Assembly (NCBI GenBank): GCA_964634815.1
Contig: CAZWMD010000002.1
Location: 1 to 64,000 of the forward strand
Direction: 5' to 3'
Source: JALZVT01 sp964634815
GTDB lineage: Bacteria > Pseudomonadota > Gammaproteobacteria > Pseudomonadales > Azotimanducaceae
Length of the DNA: 64,000 nucleotides
Below, one piece after another: positions 28,053 to 36,780 of the stretch (position 1 is the first letter of the stretch; each line of letters starts with the position of its first letter). The notes below the pieces were generated by a model. The model saw only the letters and a list, made by a program, of their open reading frames with translations, had not been told where the DNA came from and did no database searches. The position numbers and the translations under genes were made by a program.

Positions 28053-29792
28053 TTACCGCAGAGTGGTGGGAACAAAGAAGAAGTCACCTACTTCGTGCCC
28101 CGCTGATTTAATTGTCTTGAATTCCGGTCGCTGGGAAAAACTATGCTCAGCGGCAGCGGATTCCACTCGATCTCTAATACGCATAAACAGACCGGGGCTT
28201 GATAGCAGCTCGTTGTTATTCTCAAGCTCATCGAGAAAGGCAGAGGCAAAAATAGAGTTATTTCCGGCGCCGCCATCCAATACCGGCTGATCGCCACCCG
28301 ACGTCAGTAACAGGCGTGACTTTTTGCCAAGCTTGAACTTTAGAAAATCGAGATTTGAATAGTTGGCATCGTTCTGCCCCAACATCAGAAAGCTGGGCTC
28401 AGAAGACAACAAGCCGGAGTAGCATGAGTCTGAAACCACCAGAATCCGCTTCGCCTTTAGTCTCGAAAGATGTCCCGTAACAAACTCGTTCGGAACCCAA
28501 TAGGTGTTTCTTGGGGGTTGCTCTGCGTTGGCTGGAAGCCAATAGCCGATTTCGTTGTCCCCCGTCCCCAAGCGGCTGCCATGCCCTGCATAAAACAACA
28601 GCAGGTTGTCCTCTGCCTTTAAAACCGAGTTCAAGTCATTAATAGCTTCCATTACCGCAACGTTGTCTCCGTCAGCTACGGTGAAAACGGTGAATCCGTA
28701 TTTTTTTTCCAGAATATCTCGGGCACGCGACACATCAGATAGTGGAGTATCAAGATCTTCCATGGAGTCGTATTCTTCGTTACCAATGAGCAATGCAAAA
28801 TAGCGCCCGAGCTTGAGTTTCTTGTACTCCCGCGCTTTGGCTTTCTGCTCTTTAACAATCCGCCGTTTTTCGGCCTTGGAGAGGCTTGCATCTGCCACGC
28901 CGGGCTCACGCGTTTTCGGGCGATTTGCTACAAGTTGCTGCCTTGGCTCTACCAACTCCGGTTCTGACTCAACGGCGACAGGCAGAGCTGCCAATTTGGC
29001 CTGACTTTCCTTAGCCTGGGTTTCAAGCTGAGCAATGAGGCCTTTTAGCGTGTCAGTTTCAAGCGCCGCCTGGCTTGCTGAGGCTGCGTTAGCGGTCAGC
29101 TTTTCTTCTAACGCGCCCAGCTGCTTGCGCAACAAATCAAGCTGCAAATTCTTTTGATCCAATGCCTTGGTTAACTGTGTCCGAAGTTCATCCCGCTCAC
29201 GATTCGCAGCGGAGGCGAACATCAGATCGTCTTCTGCCAGGCCCCAGGCCAGGCGATACCAGTTGAGGGCCTGCAATTGATTTTTTTCAACTCCCAGCCC
29301 CTGTTCATACATAGTTCCCAGATTGAACTGGGCACGAGTATTGCCTTGCTCCGCTGACTTTTGATACCAGGTGAGTGCTGCCGGGTAATTGGGCTCACCG
29401 CCAAGTCCTCGCTCAAATATCTCACCAACATGCGCCTGTGCGTCTGCATCACCGGCTTCAGCAGTAGGCATCCACACCCTCAACGCTGTTTTGTAATCAG
29501 CCCGATCAAACTCGACGTATTCGCCACCACGTGTACGACAGTCAGCCGCCGTCGCCTGAATTGGTCGTCGCGCCGTGAGGTAGGTTCGATTACCCAATCT
29601 GCGGACCTGACCGGGTAACAAACAATCAACAACATGAAGATCGGCAACCGAGGTGAAACCCTCTCGCGCCTTGCCAGCATCTCTCTTTTTGGCATGGCTG
29701 TGGCTCACCAAGAAACTACAGAGAATCAGAATCACAAGGAATTTAAGAGTAAAAACAGTCCTTGCGTTCATCACTGAACCAATTGCAATCAT
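28053..29792 (-). CDS. Secreted caspase-family (C14, orthocaspase-like) protease with Sel1 repeats
   Basis: 579 aa. A signal peptide ends near LVSHSHA. Two Sel1/TPR-like repeats (about 114-187: AQAHVGEIFERGLGG and AQFNLGTMYEQGLGV) are followed by a coiled coil (about 195-270). The caspase p20-like domain runs from LGRYFALLIGNEEYDSMEDL (about 328), with catalytic His404 in LLFYAGHGS and Cys457 in VVSDSCYSG. Bacterial caspase homologues are Arg/Lys- or Asp-directed proteases; the substrate here is not predictable. The periplasmic location is inferred from the signal peptide. Its ATG overlaps the kinase stop by 4 nt (ATGA), a translational-coupling arrangement. An alternative start is Met8 (29771). 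Confidence 0.9.
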   Translation of the reverse strand: MIAIGSVMNARTVFTLKFLVILILCSFLVSHSHAKKRDAGKAREGFTSVADLHVVDCLLPGQVRRLGNRTYLTARRPIQATAADCRTRGGEYVEFDRADYKTALRVWMPTAEAGDADAQAHVGEIFERGLGGEPNYPAALTWYQKSAEQGNTRAQFNLGTMYEQGLGVEKNQLQALNWYRLAWGLAEDDLMFASAANRERDELRTQLTKALDQKNLQLDLLRKQLGALEEKLTANAASASQAALETDTLKGLIAQLETQAKESQAKLAALPVAVESEPELVEPRQQLVANRPKTREPGVADASLSKAEKRRIVKEQKAKAREYKKLKLGRYFALLIGNEEYDSMEDLDTPLSDVSRARDILEKKYGFTVFTVADGDNVAVMEAINDLNSVLKAEDNLLLFYAGHGSRLGTGDNEIGYWLPANAEQPPRNTYWVPNEFVTGHLSRLKAKRILVVSDSCYSGLLSSEPSFLMLGQNDANYSNLDFLKFKLGKKSRLLLTSGGDQPVLDGGAGNNSIFASAFLDELENNNELLSSPGLFMRIRDRVESAAAEHSFSQRPEFKTIKSAGHEVGDFFFVPTTLR

Positions 29793-31354
29793 TGTGCTGC
29801 ACCAGATGGGGGGTTGAGAGTTGAAGCGCTTTTCCGGAGGGATTCGAGTGCAGTACTCAGACTACTTGCACGCCGCAAGAAATCATCTTCATTGGCTATG
29901 TCTGCAATCAATGCAGCCAACGAATCAATTATTCGGGGATCTTTCGACGCGATACCCGCCGCAACCAATTTCGAGACCAGAGTCTCGATCCGTTCCACGG
30001 CTTTCGGGTTACGTGGATGCAGTTGATAGGCTCTAACATAGGATGAGAGTGCACTATGCATATCGTTGAACCCGGCAGCCTGATCACCCACAGAAATTTG
30101 CTCTGTGAACTCAGCCCGCTTGCTTTCAGCCAATGCAGAAAATGGCACATCTGGTCGCGCAACAATGGCCTGCTGGCTTTGATCGTAGGCCAGATAGCCC
30201 GCCGTCGCTGTCAATAAAAGTACTGATGCAGCGAGAGCAAATCGCAGCCTGGGAGACCCTTCCAGATCAGAAAGAAACTCCGCAGCATGCTGGCTGCGCG
30301 TTTCTCGACTAAATGAAAGACCTTTAACAATGGCTTTCCAATGACGACGTTTCAAACCAGGAATCGGTTTTGGTACCAGACCCTGATCTCGCGCCGCTGG
30401 GGCCGCTGCATAACCAAAAGGATGCTCGCCCGTCAGAAGTTGATAGTGAACAACGGCCAAAGCGTATACGTCATCGGCAGGGTGCGGCTCGGCACCCTCA
30501 AACATTTCACAGCTCGCGTAAGCAGGCGTCAGTGCACCAAGTTCGCCAGCGTCAAACACCGTATCCTGAGACACTGTGTTCTGCGAGATTGTGGCCTGGG
30601 TGATCTGGCTGTGTTTATGGCTATAGCTGCTGCTATTGGCGCGCGCAACGATTTCACCAAAGGTATTTGCAGGTGCGGCCCGAGCGATTCCAAAATCGAG
30701 AATTTTTGTCGTACCCTCATCTGTGAGGAAGACGTTGCCGGGCTTGAAGTCTGAGTGGATTATATTTTTGTTGTGTGCATAAGCCAGACCGAGGCAGAGA
30801 CCTCGAGTCAGTCTCAGCGCTTCGTCCTGATCCATGCCTTCCGGGTGCTTCTTGATAACCTCATCCAAAGGGTCACCGTTTAACACTTCCATGGTGAGGT
30901 AAACCAACTCACCGTCTCGATCAAAGTCATATACGGTAGCGATTGCCGGGTGTGCCAGAGATTGGGCCTTACGAGACTCCCGTTGCAGCGCAACAACCAT
31001 TCGCGGATCACGACGGAAATCTTCTGAAAGAACTTTGACAGCGATGTAGGGGTCTCGGTCTTCAGTTTCTTCCTTGCGCAAGTCTCGTGCGAGATACACA
31101 ACCCCCATGCCACCGCGCCCTAGCACCCTGTCTATAACGAAGCGATCCTTCAGAACATCGCCCGGATCAAGATCAGGAATCGCGTCTTGCTCCAGATCTT
31201 CGTCACTGAGGAATTCGGTTGCTGGAAGCAGCTCAGTAGAACCCAGCACCAGCGTGCCGCCTGCGTCAGCATCGGCTTCAGTTCGCACCTGCGTTGCCAG
31301 TTCTGCGTTTACCTGAGTCGTCGCCTCGCTCTGTGCGCTCGTCGTCTCCGTCAT
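29789..31354 (-). CDS. Membrane Ser/Thr protein kinase (PknB-like), first gene of caspase-autotransporter operon
   Basis: 521 aa from the ATG at 31354, preceded by GGTGGTGGG; a GTG start at 31408 would add 18 residues. Kinase domain about 69-360: P-loop GRGGMG (79-84), Lys107 in YIAVKVL, catalytic loop HSDFKPGN with Asp202 (HSD instead of HRD), DFG at 220-222 and ALTPAYASCE as activation-segment end. The activation segment carries an unusual ~45-residue Ser/Thr/Gln/His-rich insertion with repeated SQ-T units. A single transmembrane helix (about 371-390) is followed by a ~130-residue helical, TPR-like periplasmic domain. The kinase probably senses envelope state and acts on cytosolic targets. 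Operon position suggests it governs the two secreted partners. Confidence 0.93.
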   Translation of the reverse strand: MTETTSAQSEATTQVNAELATQVRTEADADAGGTLVLGSTELLPATEFLSDEDLEQDAIPDLDPGDVLKDRFVIDRVLGRGGMGVVYLARDLRKEETEDRDPYIAVKVLSEDFRRDPRMVVALQRESRKAQSLAHPAIATVYDFDRDGELVYLTMEVLNGDPLDEVIKKHPEGMDQDEALRLTRGLCLGLAYAHNKNIIHSDFKPGNVFLTDEGTTKILDFGIARAAPANTFGEIVARANSSSYSHKHSQITQATISQNTVSQDTVFDAGELGALTPAYASCEMFEGAEPHPADDVYALAVVHYQLLTGEHPFGYAAAPAARDQGLVPKPIPGLKRRHWKAIVKGLSFSRETRSQHAAEFLSDLEGSPRLRFALAASVLLLTATAGYLAYDQSQQAIVARPDVPFSALAESKRAEFTEQISVGDQAAGFNDMHSALSSYVRAYQLHPRNPKAVERIETLVSKLVAAGIASKDPRIIDSLAALIADIANEDDFLRRASSLSTALESLRKSASTLNPPSGAAQ

Positions 31355-31556
31355 AATCCCACCACCCCGCTGCTCAAGATCGAGCTCGTCGTCCAACAAT
31401 GGCGGCACTTTACGTGGGAAAGAATTTACATTTGTTGAAGCTCTAGCCTATTCGGCACGGATTAGGAACGGCGCCAGACAATCGGGGCCAGTTTGGGATG
31501 AACTTCGTGTTCGCGGTGAGATGTGGTTGTCAGTCCGAATAGGTCACAGCGCCTGA

Positions 31557-32543
31557 CTATTGCTCAGTCCTGCGCAGCTTTGAAAAAACTCTGACCTCTT
31601 CGGGGGGCCAGCGACGGTTCCAGCAACACCGATGACTGTCGTTGTGTGTGATGATTCTCTCAACAACACCGGCTCGCTTGTGCCCGGGGTGGGAGAAGTA
31701 CGCAGCCGTTGTAGCCGGAGGTACTTCGCGATCTCGATTGCCTTGCAGATGCAATTCTCGAACACTGAATCGGCGTGGCATATCCGCAGGATTTTGCGAA
31801 CCAAGCAACGGCGTGTATTGGTGATGGGCGGTCCAGGCATTGACATCCAGAGGTGCTGCGACGGTAATCACCTCATCTACTACACCAAGGCGCTGCCCAA
31901 GAAGCACTGCCAGTGTTCCACCACCGCTGTAACCTACAAGGGTTACCCTTGCCTGCTCTTTGGCATAGCGTTTGTCGCTGAGTAGCCTTTCGATTGCTTG
32001 CTCAAGGCCTTGCAGAACCCGTTCGCCGTATCGCTCAAAGGTCCAAAGTGCCGGATTACAAGCATTACTTTGAAGACGCTGGTGATAACAGGGTCGGCCA
32101 ATGAACCAGCCTGGTTCAGGGTCTTGCAATAACATCCGCAAGGCAACGGGATTACGTGGACCAGGCTTGGCGGTAATTTTTTGGCCAAGCCACGGAGTGC
32201 CATCGCCTGCAAGATAGATTCGTAACCGCGCAGAAGGAAAGCTCTGCGCTGTTGTTTGCTTAGATTCTGTCTGACCAGCATCACGCCGGTTGGCATGTGT
32301 ATTCAAAATCAGCAGATCAAAGGTTGAGACGCGAACAGTCGCAAGCCTCAACCCTGAATTGAGGGCCAATCGGACAGTGGCATCCTGTGGGTCAAGTTGC
32401 GGCGCCTGTGGAAGCAGCGCCTGCTGACTGCACCCCACAAGTAACATCAGCGCAGGTAACAACAGAGCAGGTAACAACAGCACAGACGCTATTGCGCCAC
32501 CGAGGGTTTGCAGCGCAACAACTTGCAAGATTAAGCCACGCAA
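31557..32543 (-). CDS. Alpha/beta-hydrolase-like lipoprotein
   Basis: 328 aa from TTG; a GTG further in (SVLLLPA) would give a shorter signal. The signal core is a duplicated LLLPA, encoded by a 15-bp DNA repeat at 32452-32480, and ends with lipobox LLVGC (Cys38). The mature part has RVTLVGYSGGGTLAVLL, a nucleophile elbow GxSxGG of alpha/beta-hydrolases, then EVITVAAPLDVNAW and a late His/Asp-containing region (THNDSHRCC). It is probably an outer-membrane-anchored esterase or lipase. No known subfamily recognised. It lies 202 bp upstream of the kinase start on the same strand, with no clear sign of cotranscription. Confidence 0.75.
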   Translation of the reverse strand: MRGLILQVVALQTLGGAIASVLLLPALLLPALMLLVGCSQQALLPQAPQLDPQDATVRLALNSGLRLATVRVSTFDLLILNTHANRRDAGQTESKQTTAQSFPSARLRIYLAGDGTPWLGQKITAKPGPRNPVALRMLLQDPEPGWFIGRPCYHQRLQSNACNPALWTFERYGERVLQGLEQAIERLLSDKRYAKEQARVTLVGYSGGGTLAVLLGQRLGVVDEVITVAAPLDVNAWTAHHQYTPLLGSQNPADMPRRFSVRELHLQGNRDREVPPATTAAYFSHPGHKRAGVVERIITHNDSHRCCWNRRWPPEEVRVFSKLRRTEQ

Positions 32544-32577
32544 TCCAGCTGTTCGTGGTAACGCCTAAGCACGGAAG

Positions 32578-33387
32578 CTAATTACCAGTGAATTCTGCGT
32601 CCCGTTTTTCCAAAAACGCAGACACACCTTCCTTAAAGTCTGTGGAGCTCCCGGCTTCATTCTGTAAACGAGCCTCCAAATCAAGCTGCTGCTCGTAGCT
32701 GTTTTGCCAGCTATCCCAGTAGGCCTTGCGAATCAGCGTCAGAGATTTTGGCCCATTAGCAAGGCGATTAGCCATTTCCATAGCTCCACTGATCAGCTCG
32801 TCGTTATCTTCATACAAGCGATTGATCAGTCCCCATTCAAGGGCCTGTTCTGCGGGTAAACGATCAGCCAGCATGGACAGCTCCATAGCCCGTCCCCACC
32901 CTATAAGCCGGGGCAGCAGAAATGTTGATCCACCATCTGGAACCAGACCAATTTTGGCAAATGCCTGCAGAAAGAAAGCTTTCTTGGACGCGCAGACAAT
33001 GTCACCCATCAACGCAAAGCTCATACCCACACCTGCAGCGGCACCATTCACTGCCGTCACAACCGGCATATTGAGTTCACGGATCGCAAACAGCAAGGGG
33101 TGGTAGCCGGAGCGCAATACCGATCCCGATTTCTTTGGTCTGTTGCCATCGGCATCGTCTCGGCCCTGGAGGTTGGCACCGGCACAAAATCCACGGCCAT
33201 TGCCGGTCAGGAGCATACAGCGAGCGTCGCTGCTGCCTAACTCATCAACCACGTCGATAAAGTCCTCGAGCATCTGTGGACTCACCGCGTTCATCACTTC
33301 TGGATGGTTTAACCGAACGACGGCAATCTTTCCCTCAAAATCGAGCGTTACCTTAGGTTCTGATGTATCTGATGTGGTATCGGACAT
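32578..33387 (-). CDS. Enoyl-CoA hydratase/isomerase family protein
   Basis: 269 aa with the crotonase fold: oxyanion-hole segments GRGFCAGANL and AVNGAAAGVGMSFALMGD, then KIGLVPDGGSTFLLPRLIG and ANGPKSLTLIRKAYW. The Asp in LVPDGG resembles PaaG-type isomerase/hydratases of phenylacetate catabolism and many beta-oxidation hydratases. It acts on acyl-CoA thioesters in the cytoplasm. Divergent from a serine hydrolase gene and 34 bp downstream of nothing but the lipoprotein gene's start, on the same strand. Confidence 0.9.
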   Translation of the reverse strand: MSDTTSDTSEPKVTLDFEGKIAVVRLNHPEVMNAVSPQMLEDFIDVVDELGSSDARCMLLTGNGRGFCAGANLQGRDDADGNRPKKSGSVLRSGYHPLLFAIRELNMPVVTAVNGAAAGVGMSFALMGDIVCASKKAFFLQAFAKIGLVPDGGSTFLLPRLIGWGRAMELSMLADRLPAEQALEWGLINRLYEDNDELISGAMEMANRLANGPKSLTLIRKAYWDSWQNSYEQQLDLEARLQNEAGSSTDFKEGVSAFLEKRDAEFTGN

Positions 33388-33447
33388 GACGACTATTATT
33401 CTCCCAATTGCGTTTCGAGCGGTTCAAGATAGGGTATATCGCAAGGC

Positions 33448-35025
33448 TTGGGCCATCCACAATTGTTTCACACCACCTCCACCAGTTCAGCCATTAGAAA
33501 AGCCATCCTCATTCTTGCTTGTCTGTGTAAGTCAGCGTTTGCCCAACCGGTACCCGACAGCGACCAGGAGCTGAAAACCGCAACAGCTCCAGTTTGGCAG
33601 GCCTGGGGAGACCTGGTAGCAAATTTGGATCGTGCTCTCGAGCGGAACAACGTGCCCGCAGCCGCACTGGTTATTGTTGATGCCAACCAGTCGCCAGGCG
33701 CGCAAGTCAAGATCAAGACCTTTGGCAGCGCGACGCCACAGACACCGTTCCGCCTGGGTTCAATCACCAAAACCTTCACCTCCCTTGCGTTACTCCATGC
33801 CGCTGCGGCCAGCAATACTCCGCTATCTACGCCGGCCAGGGAGATTCTCGTTGAACCTTCTGCTGCCACCACCTATGAAGGCGCAGAGACATTAAGTGCC
33901 CCGCAGCAGGTGCCTGCGTACTGGAGCAACTCCTGGCACAAAACACACCCGGTTACTCTGGGCCAGCTTGTGGAACTGAGTGCCGGCTTTGGTGATATTT
34001 CCAGGGCAGAATTTGACAGCGCCGTGCCCATCGACCGCAAAGAGGCTTTGGCTATCCACAAACCCGGCCACACAACCCATTGGCCACCCGGGACGCTGCA
34101 CAGCTACAGCAACCTGCCCCCGGCTTTTAGCGCACTTGCGGTAGAGCAGATGACTGGCGAGTCTTTCGAGAATTATCTCCATACGCATGTTCTGCTGCCA
34201 CTGGGGCTCAGCACAGCAACGCTCAAACCGGATCGAAAATTACCTGGCGGCTACAAGGCCGACGGCCTCACGGAGATACCCTACTGGCATACGATATATC
34301 CTGCCTTTGGAGGGTTAAACGCCAGACCAAATGAATTTGCAAGGTTTCTGCTAAAGCTCACTACTGACAGGCTACCACCGGGACTGGCTGCTGCTAAAAG
34401 GCACCGGGGAGCAATGCCGCTTTATCAACCCACCACTACTGGAGCCTCTCGAGTTGGCCTGGAGATCGGCTATGGCGCAGGAATATACGGATGGGAACGA
34501 CATGGCTTCTTGTTTGCCGGTCATGGCGGCGATGCTGATGGCTACAGATCCAGATTTGCCATTGTTCCCGAGGCAAAGCGCGCTTACTTCCTCGTCATCA
34601 ATACGGACAACGCTGGGCTACTGCGTCGATTGGTGCGACGTACAGAGCAATTCCTCCTGGCAGACCTAGAGGCTCCCCAGAATAAACCAGGGCCCAAACA
34701 CGATTGGCAAGCGACACCCCGGAACTACAACCGCTTTGAAGACAGATTCAAAGGTAGCTACCGGCGGGCAAGTGTTCGCTTTGGCGTGAGTCGCCTGAAC
34801 TCTTGTACAGCAGCTACCGCTGATCTAAATCTTACAAAGACTCACCTGCTATGGAAGAGCGGCACGTCTCAGCAAGTGCTCAAGGCTCAGGGTCCGGGCA
34901 TATATCGACTTGAAGGCAAGCGACTGGCTTCAGTTGCGCTGGTTGACGAGGGTGGTAAACGCACGATGCAGGGCGATCTGGGAAACTGGCTGCATATTGA
35001 CGACCACCCAACTTGTGCCAACTAA
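33448..35025 (+). CDS. Beta-lactamase-family serine hydrolase, secreted
   Basis: 525 aa. No ATG is available near the start; TTG at 33448 or 33463 are the options, so the exact N-terminus is uncertain. A signal peptide ends about CKSAFA. The class C beta-lactamase/PBP-like domain has the SxxK motif as GSITKTF (Ser105, Lys108) and the YxN motif as HSYSNLPP (about residue 218), with an HGG-like GHGGDADGYRS further on. Such proteins are esterases, D-aminopeptidases or transpeptidase-like enzymes of the periplasm. A ~110-residue C-terminal extension of beta type follows the catalytic domain. Confidence 0.85.
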   Translation: MGHPQLFHTTSTSSAIRKAILILACLCKSAFAQPVPDSDQELKTATAPVWQAWGDLVANLDRALERNNVPAAALVIVDANQSPGAQVKIKTFGSATPQTPFRLGSITKTFTSLALLHAAAASNTPLSTPAREILVEPSAATTYEGAETLSAPQQVPAYWSNSWHKTHPVTLGQLVELSAGFGDISRAEFDSAVPIDRKEALAIHKPGHTTHWPPGTLHSYSNLPPAFSALAVEQMTGESFENYLHTHVLLPLGLSTATLKPDRKLPGGYKADGLTEIPYWHTIYPAFGGLNARPNEFARFLLKLTTDRLPPGLAAAKRHRGAMPLYQPTTTGASRVGLEIGYGAGIYGWERHGFLFAGHGGDADGYRSRFAIVPEAKRAYFLVINTDNAGLLRRLVRRTEQFLLADLEAPQNKPGPKHDWQATPRNYNRFEDRFKGSYRRASVRFGVSRLNSCTAATADLNLTKTHLLWKSGTSQQVLKAQGPGIYRLEGKRLASVALVDEGGKRTMQGDLGNWLHIDDHPTCAN

Positions 35026-35091
35026 AAGGCAAATAGCAAAGGCACAAACAACAAAGGCGAACTTGCCGGTCGACTGAGGCATACTCAGTCT

Positions 35092-35589
35092 ATGGACGCT
35101 ACTCGACCGGAACTTGTGCATTGTCGCCTCGCTACTCAGCGCGATGCGCTACTGCTTGCAAAGATGTCTAGAGATCACATCGAACGTGGACATGGTTGGA
35201 ACTGGCAAGCGCCACGTATTGCCCGCTGCATAAGAGATACCGACTCTGTTGTTTTGTGCGCCGATGAAATAGCCACGCAGAAGCTTGCAGGTTTCGCAAT
35301 AATGGAGTTTCACGATCAACACGCGCATCTCAACCTGTTGGCGGTTACACCCTCACTAAGACGCCGGGGAGTCGCGCGGAAGCTGGTCTTGTGGCTTGAG
35401 AAAACCGCTGTTGTGGCCGGCATCTGTGATATCACTCTTGAAGTACGCGCCCAAAACGGCAGTGGCAGACGGTTCTATGCGCAATTAGGCTTTGAGGAGA
35501 ACGAACAAATTCCGCGCTACTACAGCGGGCGAGAAACAGCCTATCGACTACGTAAAAATTTGCGTGAACACTTTGAACCCAGAAGTTAG
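35092..35589 (+). CDS. GNAT-family N-acetyltransferase
   Basis: 165 aa. The acetyl-CoA-binding motif A is seen as LLAVTPSLRRRGVARKLVLWL, followed by the C-terminal strand ITLEVRAQNGSGRRFYAQLGF, typical of RimI-like GNATs that acetylate protein N-termini or small amines. Substrate unknown. The stop is 25 bp upstream of the next gene on the same strand, so the two may be cotranscribed. Confidence 0.88.
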   Translation: MDATRPELVHCRLATQRDALLLAKMSRDHIERGHGWNWQAPRIARCIRDTDSVVLCADEIATQKLAGFAIMEFHDQHAHLNLLAVTPSLRRRGVARKLVLWLEKTAVVAGICDITLEVRAQNGSGRRFYAQLGFEENEQIPRYYSGRETAYRLRKNLREHFEPRS

Positions 35590-35614
35590 CAAGCTGGGGG
35601 CAGGAGACTCGAAT

Positions 35615-36763
35615 ATGAACATCTCAAAAAAAATGCCTGCGGATTATGGCCAGCTCAGTTCACAACTGGCGGAGCACATTAGATCCTCCGCGGATGAACG
35701 CGAAGCGGAGCGTCAGCTCGCTCCTGAATTGGCTCAGCAACTCGCCGGATCCGGTTTGTTCAATATGCTGGTGCCCAAAAAATATTCTGGTCGCGAAGTT
35801 TCACCCCATGAATTTGTTGACACACTCATCGCAGGCGCAAAAGCAGACGGCGCCGTGGGATGGTGCATGATGATCGCGAACACAACCGGTCTGTTAAGCG
35901 CGTCGTTACCACAACGTTGGGCAGAAGAGATTTATGGGTCGAATCCTGAAGTTATCACCTGCGGAGTCACTGCACCCTTCGGCAAACTCAGCCGTGAAGG
36001 CGACGACCTAAGGGTAAGCGGTCGCTGGCCTTACGGGAGCGGCGGTAACATTAGTGAGTGGATTTCTGGCGGTGCTCTGTTAAAAGAAGGCGATGCTCCA
36101 CCACAGCAGGTGCTCATGTTCTTTCACCACAGCGAAGTGGCATTTCATGATACGTGGAAAACCTCTGGTCTGCGTGGCACCGGCAGCAACGACTTTGAAG
36201 TTAAAGACGTGCTGGTACCAGCAGGTCGTTGGGTTATTCTGGGTAGCCGACCGAAGGTAGATGCACCGCTGTATCGTTTTCCGACCCTCGGTTTACTGGC
36301 GCTTGGCGTCGCCTCAGTAAGCGTGGGCATAGCGCAACGCGCCATCGAAGAATTCATTGCACTGGCCACAGAAAAAACACCAACAGGCAGCAAGCGTAGC
36401 CTGGCAACTCGTGAAGCCGTGCAAAAAGACCTGGCGGTAGCTCAAGCCTTGGAGGCTTCCGCCCGAGCGTACATGCACGCAACGATAGAAGAGGCCTGGC
36501 AGATCGCTGAACGTGGCGAAAAAATGCCGCGCGCACAAAAAGCCGCGCTGCGGCTAGCCGCCAGCAACGCCGCCTGGCAGAGCGCTAAAGCGGTAGACCT
36601 GCTCTATCACGCAGCAGGTGGCACCGCGATCTATTCTGAAAGTGTGCTCCAGCGTTGCTTCCGAGATGTCCACGTTACCACTCAGCACATCATGGTGGCC
36701 CAGCCTACATTTGAAATGCTCGGCAAGTTGCCCCTGCAACTGGATAACAACGCAATGCTGTAA
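35615..36763 (+). CDS. Acyl-CoA dehydrogenase-like flavin monooxygenase (HsaA/class D type)
   Basis: 382 aa from the ATG at 35615 with CAGGAGA upstream; the open frame extends 41 codons earlier through the end of the GNAT gene and is not the true start. The acyl-CoA dehydrogenase fold is visible (LAQQLAGSGLFNMLVPKKYSG, GRWPYGSGGNISEW, GLRGTGSNDFEVKDVLVP). Gly-rich GSGG with the adjacent features and length match two-component flavin-dependent hydroxylases such as HsaA. A partner flavin reductase is not in the window. It could act on an aromatic or steroid-derived phenol, or be an acyl-CoA dehydrogenase relative; the substrate is unknown. Convergent with the CoA ligase. Confidence 0.8.
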   Translation: MNISKKMPADYGQLSSQLAEHIRSSADEREAERQLAPELAQQLAGSGLFNMLVPKKYSGREVSPHEFVDTLIAGAKADGAVGWCMMIANTTGLLSASLPQRWAEEIYGSNPEVITCGVTAPFGKLSREGDDLRVSGRWPYGSGGNISEWISGGALLKEGDAPPQQVLMFFHHSEVAFHDTWKTSGLRGTGSNDFEVKDVLVPAGRWVILGSRPKVDAPLYRFPTLGLLALGVASVSVGIAQRAIEEFIALATEKTPTGSKRSLATREAVQKDLAVAQALEASARAYMHATIEEAWQIAERGEKMPRAQKAALRLAASNAAWQSAKAVDLLYHAAGGTAIYSESVLQRCFRDVHVTTQHIMVAQPTFEMLGKLPLQLDNNAML

Positions 36764-36780
36764 CTCTTTTTTTAATCTAC

